Below, one piece after another: positions 59,901 to 64,000 of a stretch of 64,000 bases of DNA. The DNA lies in assembly GCF_004664715.2 (NCBI RefSeq), contig NC_051070.1, forward strand, positions 43,582,456 through 43,646,455, read 5' to 3'. Both the position numbers and the translations under genes were made by a program. The notes below the pieces were generated by a model. It had not been told where the DNA came from, did not search any database, and worked only from the letters and a program-made list of their open reading frames with translations. The stretch is from Peromyscus leucopus (lineage: Eukaryota; Chordata; Mammalia; Rodentia; Cricetidae). Within the stretch, counting starts at the first letter, position 1; the number at the start of each line of letters is the position of its first letter.

Positions 59901-62306
59901 AACATGCTACATCAACTGAATACTGCCTGAAACACCTCAGCTGAGATTCAAGAATATAGTGTATGTTATAAACTGCAGTAATTTTTTTTACTGCACACAC
60001 ATTTTATGATCTTAAAAAACAAAAGCATAATGGCTTAACTATAGGAAACAAAGACTTTAATACATTCCTACTGTCATACCTCAGCATGTAAGTATCAAAA
60101 GACTATCTTTGGATTTTATTGTTAAATTGCTGTTTGAGTTGCTAACTTGAGTTTCATAAAAACAAACAAACAAATAAATAAATCATTCAATTAATTTTGG
60201 CTTGGGATCAGGACAGAATTTCCAACCCTTTCTGAAAGGGCCCTAAAAGTACTAGTCATTTTGTAGTATGTATTGATGTGAAGCAGCATTCTCAGAACTG
60301 ATAATTACAGAAACCAAACTATCAAACAACTCTAAAAAATTTCTAAGATGCTCTATGCGTCAAGTAACAACCAAGCTTAACTCTTCACGCAAAAACAAAG
60401 AAAAACACCTACCTTAAGTTTTTTTTATTTTCAATAAATGGCAAGATTCTATGTATAACCAAAGAATTGTTTTTAAATACATTTCTTTAAAACTTATTGC
60501 TTGATTTATATACCTATATATACCCAGGGTCACCCAATATTTTCTCAAGCAAAATGGTTTTAAAAGCCCTGCTTTAGAATACAGCGTTAGAATCTTAAGT
60601 TCTTCCATTCAGAACAAAGAAGACTCTAAGTAAAGAAGCACTAGCCTTAGCTGGCAGTCAGAATTAAAATATGTTTCCTGGGCCAATATAAACAATTATT
60701 GTTTGTTTGAAACAAGGTCTCTCTACATAGCCCTGGCTGTCCTGGAACTCACTATGTAAACCAGGCTGTCCTCAAACTAACAGAGATCCACCTGCCTCAG
60801 CCTTTTGAGTGCTGGGATAGGCGTGTGATACCTACCCAGTGAACAATTATTTACTGTAGTATAAATTTGAGGAAAGCATTTAAGCCCATGAGCTTGTTTT
60901 CTTTCTCTATGTAAAACTAAGAATAAACCGTTTACTCCATCAATTCCACAGGGTTAACCAGACTCTAATTCAGATTCTTCCATTACCCAAGTATCACTGA
61001 GCACTACATACACAGGGGGAGGACTACCAAATTTAGCAATAGTGTGAGCATATTCATGCTAAAAAATTATTCAGTTTACCAGAAATACAAACTGCATTGA
61101 TGTGTCACACATGTGAAATACAAGTTCTTGAGTCATTCATCTCTTCACAGAGAGAATCTCATGGGCTGGGAACACACCTAAGTAGAGTATTTGTGAGCTT
61201 GCACAAGACCCTCGGTTCAATGCCTAGCAAAGGTGGGGGTGGGAGGCACAACAACAAAGGACAATATTTGAATTTCAGCTTCTAAAGGCCAAGGCAGGAG
61301 GATGACAACTTTGAGGTCAGCCTTGGACTTAAAAACCAAAACCACTAAAAACCGATTAACAAAAAAATACACAATGCCAAACTCACCACTTCCTCACCTG
61401 CCTCTCTCCTATCTCCCCAGTTTTGTGACTGACTGCTCAAAAGTGTATTATTAAACAAATTTAACTCTGTGGATAGGACCAACCACTGAAATACTGGCTG
61501 ACCCTCTTCTCACCCTGTACCGCCCCACAGAGCACTCTGTCTTGGAGCTGCCTCATAATTAACCAGCTTTGTTCCTGATACGCCAGACAGGTTTTTAAGG
61601 ACAAATCTTTCCCTTCATTTTGGGTCATACAAGTCACATGTTTTACTGTCTTTTTCTTTTTTCTTTGCTTTCTTTTTTTTAAAGGTAGGGTCTCACTATA
61701 ACCCATGCTGACCTGAAAATCACTCTGTAGCCCAGGCTTGCCTCAAGCTGACATCAATCCTCTCACCCTAGCTTCCTGGATGCTGGGATTACATGTATGA
61801 GCCACCATACCTTGTAATTTTTATTTTTAATTTTATATTCTCTACTAAGTTATACTATTACCTTCCTCTTTGGAATATTTAAAATACTCTAACAACGAAT
61901 TCCATTGTGTATTCTTGTTTTTAAAATATACAGGAATCTAAACTATATAAACAAATTATAATTCAAATATATTCATCATTTCATCTTAATAAAAATAACC
62001 TAAATTCAGCTTAACTAATAAAATTTAAAAACGCAGATTCATCCTTGCGGTACTTTGTTATAAACTGTATGAGACTGAGTATTTGTATATCAAAACAGAC
62101 CACACTGAGAAATTCAAATGAGTATCAGATAAGAGGCTGGCTAGAACTGGAGAGATGCCTCAGTGGCAAAAAGTAAATAAAAACCATTCTTGAAGACACT
62201 TCCAGTGCCCACACTAGGTGGCTCACAACTACCTGCAACTCCAGTTCCAAGGGGATCCAATGCCTCTGGCCTCTTTAGGCACCTGCACTCATGTGCACGT
62301 ACCCCG

Positions 62307-62360
<54 letters not shown>

Positions 62361-63344
62361 TTTTAAAAATAAAATTGTAAGGTGTCTGCCCAGCATGCAT
62401 GAAGACCCGAGCTTAGATTCCCATCACCCATAGACAGTGCAACTGTGTCATTTGGCCTCAATCCCAGAGCTGGTAGGGCAGAAACAGGCAGATTCCAGAG
62501 GCTCACTGGCCTGCCAATCTAAATGAAATAGGGAGCTGTGGTACAGTCAAAGACCCTACTACTACAAATAAGGTGAAGGTCAATTGAAATAGAAGATACC
62601 TCATCTCAATCTCCACACACACATGCTCAGGAAAGCATCACACACAATAACTAAATTGACAGAGGAATATGTCTATTAAATAGAAACCTTTCTTTAAGAA
62701 TATTAATCTACATTAACAGGCATGTCACCAACCACACAAGCTAAGTGGATTGTTGTATTAAGTAAAACAACAACAAACTACACTCTTGGGCCAGTGGGAT
62801 GACTCAGCCAGTAAAGGCACCTGCCACCAAGCCTGGCAACCTAAGTGTGACCCCCTGGACCCACATGGTAAAGGAGAATGAATTTCCACAAGTTGTCCTA
62901 TGATCTCCACCCAACCCACCATGGCATTCATATATCCGCATACACACACAAAATTAAAAATCTTTAATGTAATTTTAAAATTTAGGGAAAAAAAAACCCT
63001 TTGTTCTTATTTACTTATCCCTCTTAACTTAATGGTATGTGTCTTAAAAGGAGCTACAAGGCCTAGGATGTAGACTTGCGAGTGAGTACTTGCCTAGCTT
63101 ACACAAAGCCCTGGGTTTGCCCCCTAACACATTGGGAGCGGGGGCTACAAGCCTATTATATCTAGACGATTACGTCCACCAGTATTTGTTTTGCAGACAT
63201 TACCTTTTTTATATTACATTTTTTCAACTTGCTTACCTTTGTTGAAAGTACTTTAAACGTGCTCTGCTCTGGCACTACAGGGTGAAGCAACCTCAGTTTC
63301 AAATTGTAATCTTCTCCAGAAGGGAGTTTCACCACAGCAGACAA
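45693..63344 (-). CDS. SUGT1: SUGT1 (SGT1 homolog), 3' part: last four coding exons
   Basis: Minus-strand exons, in transcript order: 63344-63237, 55262-55172, 49815-49634, 45794-45693. All have AG acceptors, the three internal donors are GT, and the phases fit. Together they encode the C-terminal 160 residues: [14 protein letters not shown]... (CS domain), then the linker [15 protein letters not shown], then the SGS domain [20 protein letters not shown]... to ...DDMEWKQY. Known of the family: SUGT1 is a co-chaperone that binds HSP90 through CS and links it to SKP1/SCF ubiquitin ligases and kinetochore assembly; the SGS domain contacts LRR clients. The N-terminal TPR domain and the first part of CS are encoded beyond the right edge. 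By comparison with the 365-residue human long isoform this is about residues 206-365. Convergent with CNMD. Confidence 0.96.
45795..47164. other. SUGT1 last intron, unique AT-rich sequence
   Basis: No repeat or exon recognised. Confidence 0.5.
47165..47395 (-). repeat. B3-type SINE, inverted
   Basis: GAGGCCAGAGGACAACTAGTGG, AGAATTGAACTCAGGTGATC and CACCCTACCCATTCAGCCACC. Confidence 0.75.
47402..47585 (-). repeat. B1 SINE, inverted, with (GTTT)n tail
   Basis: (GTTT)n, TTGAGACAGAGTTTCTCTGTG ... GACCAGGCTGGCCTCAAACTC ... GCCACCACACCTGACTC. Confidence 0.85.
47703..47815 (-). repeat. B1-like SINE fragment, inverted
   Basis: GAGAGAGTCTTACCATGCAGC, GACTGACCTTGAACTCACAACC and GTACTAGGATTACCATCAC. 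Confidence 0.6.
48790..49065 (+). repeat. B1 fragment joined to B2/B3 fragment
   Basis: TGGTAGGGTGGTACATGGG through GACCAGCCTGGACTGC (B1-like), followed directly by GTTCAGTTCCCAACACCCAC ... CTCCTCTGACCTTCACAGG (B2/B3-like). Confidence 0.6.
49634..49815 (-). CDS. SUGT1: SUGT1 exon, SGS domain
   Basis: Acceptor TTGTAG, donor GTAAGA; 182 nt, completing the split Asp codon. It encodes [18 protein letters not shown] through ...[10 protein letters not shown], the core of the SGS domain with its acidic/lysine-rich [13 protein letters not shown] stretch. Confidence 0.96.
50095..50143. repeat. Perfect inverted repeat (14-bp arms, 21-base loop)
   Basis: ACATTCTGTATGCT (50095-50108) and AGCATACAGAATGT (50130-50143) are exact reverse complements, in the SUGT1 intron upstream (transcript sense) of exon 49815-49634. 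Confidence 0.95.
50184..50398 (+). repeat. B2 SINE
   Basis: GGGGCTGGAGAGATGGCTCAG, GATTGCTCTTCCAGAGGACC and TTCAATTCCCAGCACCCATG, with an A-rich tail. Confidence 0.85.
50722..51125 (+). mobile_element. B2 SINE inserted into an older B2-type SINE
   Basis: Outer element 50722-50762 and 50949-51125; inner B2 50763-50947. The inner copy is flanked by AGAGTACT[T/C]GTTCT (50749-50762 and 50948-50961, one mismatch), the target duplication made within the outer SINE. Confidence 0.8.
51275..51463 (-). repeat. B3-type SINE, inverted
   Basis: TTTTTATTTTATGTGTGTACC ... AGGTGCCCTGGAACTGGAG ... CTGAACCCTCTCTCCAGCCCC. Confidence 0.75.
51589..51636 (+). repeat. (CA)n microsatellite
   Basis: (AC)24, uninterrupted. 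Confidence 0.95.
51680..51860 (+). repeat. B2-type SINE
   Basis: TAGCTCATCAGTTAAGAGCAC, GCTGCTCTTCCAGAGGACCC and TTCAATTCCTAGCAACCACATG. Confidence 0.8.
52258..52490 (+). repeat. B2-type SINE
   Basis: GAGACTGGAGAGATGGTTCAGC ... AAATAAATCTTTTT. The flanks TAAAATTACATCTATT and AAAATTACATTTACTT look like a diverged target duplication. Confidence 0.8.
52580..52955 (+). repeat. Rodent L1 3' UTR fragment (older subfamily)
   Basis: GCTCCCGGAGACTGAACACAACC, GGGAGCAGGGGCTGTCCCTGAC, ACTTGATATGGCATG and a G-rich GGGGAGTGGATTGGGAGTGG tract before an AAATAAATAAA tail. Confidence 0.7.
53553..53591 (+). repeat. (TG)n microsatellite
   Basis: About 19 TG units in the SUGT1 intron. Confidence 0.95.
53705..53830 (+). 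repeat. MIR SINE
   Basis: TACAGATAAGAACGCTGGCCC, then GATAGGTTAAGTGACTTGCCC, the conserved MIR core. Confidence 0.7.
53911..53960 (+). repeat. (CA)n microsatellite
   Basis: About 24 CA units. Confidence 0.95.
53961..55171. other. SUGT1 intron, unique sequence
   Basis: No repeat family recognised; includes one copy (54654-54677) of a 24-bp direct repeat whose second copy lies beyond the exon at 55740. Confidence 0.5.
55172..55262 (-). CDS. SUGT1: SUGT1 exon, end of CS domain and linker
   Basis: Acceptor TTTCAG, donor GTTTGT; 91 nt, leaving one base of a split Asp codon. It encodes [18 protein letters not shown] through ...PKQFIA. The donor GTTTGT is weaker than consensus. Human has L at the M of KMKK. 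Confidence 0.94.
55503..55660 (+). repeat. B3-type SINE fragment
   Basis: AGAGGGCCCAGTGGGTAATGG, GTTATCCTCTGACCTCCATATG and a GTGTGCATG tail. Confidence 0.6.
56262..56465 (-). repeat. B3-type SINE, inverted
   Basis: GTGTGTGCACGCATAATGCATG, GGTGCTGGGTACCAAACACAGG and CTGGTTGCTCTTTTCTCTAGGC. Confidence 0.65.
56872..57290 (+). mobile_element. Probable LTR-type repeat
   Basis: TATGTTAATAAATAAAGTTGCC near the left end, a B1-like piece (GCACACGCCCTTAATCC) and a CTCTGACCTCTTGGGCTTTTAACCC end. It resembles an LTR family of cricetid rodents, but I could not fix the ends or a target duplication. Confidence 0.45.
57438..57626 (+). repeat. B1 SINE
   Basis: TGCTGGGCAGTGGTGGCACATG ... GTCTACAAAGTGAGTTCC ... 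TTCTGTCTCAAAAAAC and an A/GAA tail. An internal 10-14 bp repetition (CATGCTGGGCACATGC) is present. Confidence 0.85.
57630..57905 (+). repeat. B3-type SINE (long form)
   Basis: CAGAAGATGGCTTAGGCGG, CATATGCTTGTAACCCCAGAGC and GAGCTCCAAGTTCAGTGAGAG with a CACACA tail. Confidence 0.65.
58184..58341 (-). repeat. Young B1 SINE, inverted
   Basis: Near-consensus inverted B1, from a T-run through GTAGCTTTGCGCCTTTCCTGG to GCCACCACCGCCCGGC. Same subfamily as 7235-7395. Confidence 0.92.
58600..58700 (-). repeat. B3-type SINE fragment, inverted
   Basis: GTGTGGTGTGCATAACCATGCAC, AGGTCAGAGGACAATTTACAGG and AGCTGGTTCTCCCCACC. Confidence 0.6.
59185..59495 (-). repeat. B3-related rodent repeat, inverted (long form)
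   Basis: TGTG/CGTG run, then GGTGGAGTCTCTCACTGATCC ... CAAGCTCTTTACCCACTGAACC; same architecture as 7410-7750. Confidence 0.55.
59500..60695. other. SUGT1 intron, unique AT-rich sequence
   Basis: No repeat or exon recognised apart from an (AAAC)n/(AAAT)n run near 60160-60183. Confidence 0.45.
60696..60838 (-). repeat. B1 SINE, inverted
   Basis: GTTTGAAACAAGGTCTCTCTAC ... TCCTGGAACTCACTATGTAAACC ... GAGTGCTGGGATAGGCG. Confidence 0.8.
61163..61345 (+). repeat. B4-type SINE (ID plus B1)
   Basis: GGGCTGGGAACACACCTAAG, CCCTCGGTTCAATGCCTAGC, then GGCCAAGGCAGGAGGATGAC and GAGGTCAGCCTTGG. Confidence 0.65.
61668..61817 (-). repeat. Diverged B1-like SINE, inverted
   Basis: GGTAGGGTCTCACTATAACCC, CTGTAGCCCAGGCTTGCCTC and GGATTACATGTATGAGCCACC. 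Confidence 0.65.
62145..62358 (+). repeat. B2/B3-type SINE with (CA)n tail
   Basis: AACTGGAGAGATGCCTCAGTGG, CTACCTGCAACTCCAGTTCC and GCACCTGCACTCATGTGCACG, running into CA repeats at 62312-62358. Confidence 0.8.
62375..62640 (+). repeat. B3-like SINE, diverged
   Basis: GTCTGCCCAGCATGCATGAAG, CAATCCCAGAGCTGGTAGGG, ATTCCAGAGGCTCACTGGCC and a CACACACATGC tail resemble the long B3 forms at 18657 and 57630. Confidence 0.5.
62785..62960 (+). repeat. B3-type SINE
   Basis: GGGCCAGTGGGATGACTCAGCC, CACCAAGCCTGGCAACCTAAG and CCCCCTGGACCCACATGGTAA, with an ACACACA tail. Confidence 0.75.
63058..63130 (+). repeat. ID-like SINE fragment
   Basis: AGGCCTAGGATGTAGACTTGC ... CACAAAGCCCTGGGTTTGCCCCC, about 100 bases 3' (transcript sense) of a SUGT1 exon. 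Confidence 0.5.
63237..63344 (-). CDS. SUGT1: SUGT1 exon, CS domain
   Basis: Preceded on the minus strand by TTAG and followed by GTAAGC; 108 nt, phase 0 at both ends. It encodes [14 protein letters not shown] through ...STFKVLSTK, part of the beta-sandwich HSP90-binding CS domain. Confidence 0.95.
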
Positions 63345-63477
63345 CTAAGGAAAACAAAGTGGGCATCAGACTTGTAAATATACATAAAAGGCTAAGTATT
63401 TAACAGAAATACACATCTCAGCAATGCTGCAGATTACGTGTTCCACATAACTGATAGAAAGTCAGATTTGTATGTTT

Positions 63478-63655
63478 TGTTTTAGTGTGTGTGCTCGTGC
63501 ACGCGCATCCTCCTACAACCTGCCACATCATGTCGAGGTCACATGACAAGCTTCAGGGGTCTGCTCTCTCCTGTCACCATGCGGAACCCCAGGACTGAAC
63601 TCAGGTTGTCAGGCTTGGCAAAAGGGGCCTTTACCCACTAGCCATTTCACCATCT
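63478..63655 (-). repeat. B3-type SINE, inverted
   Basis: CGAGGTCACATGACAAGCTTC, CAGGACTGAACTCAGGTTGTC and GGGCCTTTACCCACTAGCC. Confidence 0.7.
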
Positions 63656-63957
63656 CTGGAATGTCAGATTTAGGTACTTCAAAAGAGCATTAGCTACAGA
63701 TCTAATCACATGTCCTTAATATTCAAATGAAGAAAACAATACACAAGAACAAAGTAATAGCGCATATAGTTTTAAAAATGCCTACTCATGTGTAAATTAT
63801 GTTAATTCCACCACACTACTGCTCTTAAGTATCTATCATGAGGAAGAAAAAGATATTAAATCATAGTCATTTGATTTAGTTAAATAGTTAATATACTGAA
63901 TAGTTAATACATTTTAAGACATGTATAAATCTCATACAACTAAACTTTTTTGCGTGT

Positions 63958-63990
63958 GGTGGTGGATGGGTGGGTGGGTGGGTGGTGGCG
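63958..63990 (+). repeat. (TGGG)n/(GGTGG)n microsatellite at the window edge
   Basis: GTGGTGGATGGGTGGGTGGGTGGG-type repeat, G-rich, cut close to the window end. Confidence 0.9.
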
Positions 63991-64000
63991 GTGGTAAGCT

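Noticed and set aside
63345..64000. Search for the preceding SUGT1 exon (KYDWYQTE... region)
   Set aside because: No matching minus-strand sequence was seen before the window edge; the exon must lie further right.

Overview
This window is mammalian nuclear DNA from a muroid rodent. It is dense in B1, ID/B4 and B2/B3-type SINEs, rodent L1 3' ends and long CA/TG microsatellites. The B1 copies at 7235 and 58184 carry a GGCGCAAAGC block, and there is a solo LTR at 5159. Both look like cricetid rodents (deer mouse, vole or hamster group) rather than mouse or rat; that assignment is an inference from memory of repeat families.

Two real protein-coding genes are present, convergent (tail to tail). 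(1) CNMD (chondromodulin-1, formerly LECT1), plus strand, is complete: seven coding exons from 13581 to 36950. All junctions are GT/AG and in phase, giving a 334-residue type II membrane precursor with a transmembrane helix, a BRICHOS domain, an R-x-R-R processing site and a mature C-terminal domain with eight cysteines. (2) SUGT1 (SGT1, an HSP90/SKP1 co-chaperone), minus strand, is partial. Its last four coding exons (63344 down to 45693) encode 160 residues: most of the CS domain and all of the SGS domain. The TPR exons lie beyond the right edge. The two stop codons are 8.7 kb apart. The pair and its orientation match the human 13q14.3 neighbourhood.

Layout: 1-13.2 kb is intergenic sequence upstream of CNMD, holding SINEs, L1 remnants, the solo LTR, a 23-unit minisatellite (10697-11410) and one repeat-free block that may be a distal regulatory element. 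13.2-13.58 kb is the CNMD promoter/5' UTR area with a pure (CTG)17 tract. 13.58-37.2 kb is CNMD with its introns; introns 2 and 4 contain long repeat-free stretches that could be enhancers. 37.2-45.7 kb is intergenic sequence, or possibly an extended SUGT1 3' UTR. 45.7-64 kb is SUGT1 exons and SINE-rich introns.

The other open reading frames looked at are repeat-derived or chance frames. I found no rRNA or tRNA gene, no CRISPR array, and no previously undescribed biological system. The most notable points are structural: the minisatellite open in all three plus-strand frames, a hAT (URR1-like) element with a perfect 8-bp target duplication inside a duplicated segment whose second copy keeps the empty site, an L1 insertion with a 36-bp target duplication, and several perfect inverted repeats.
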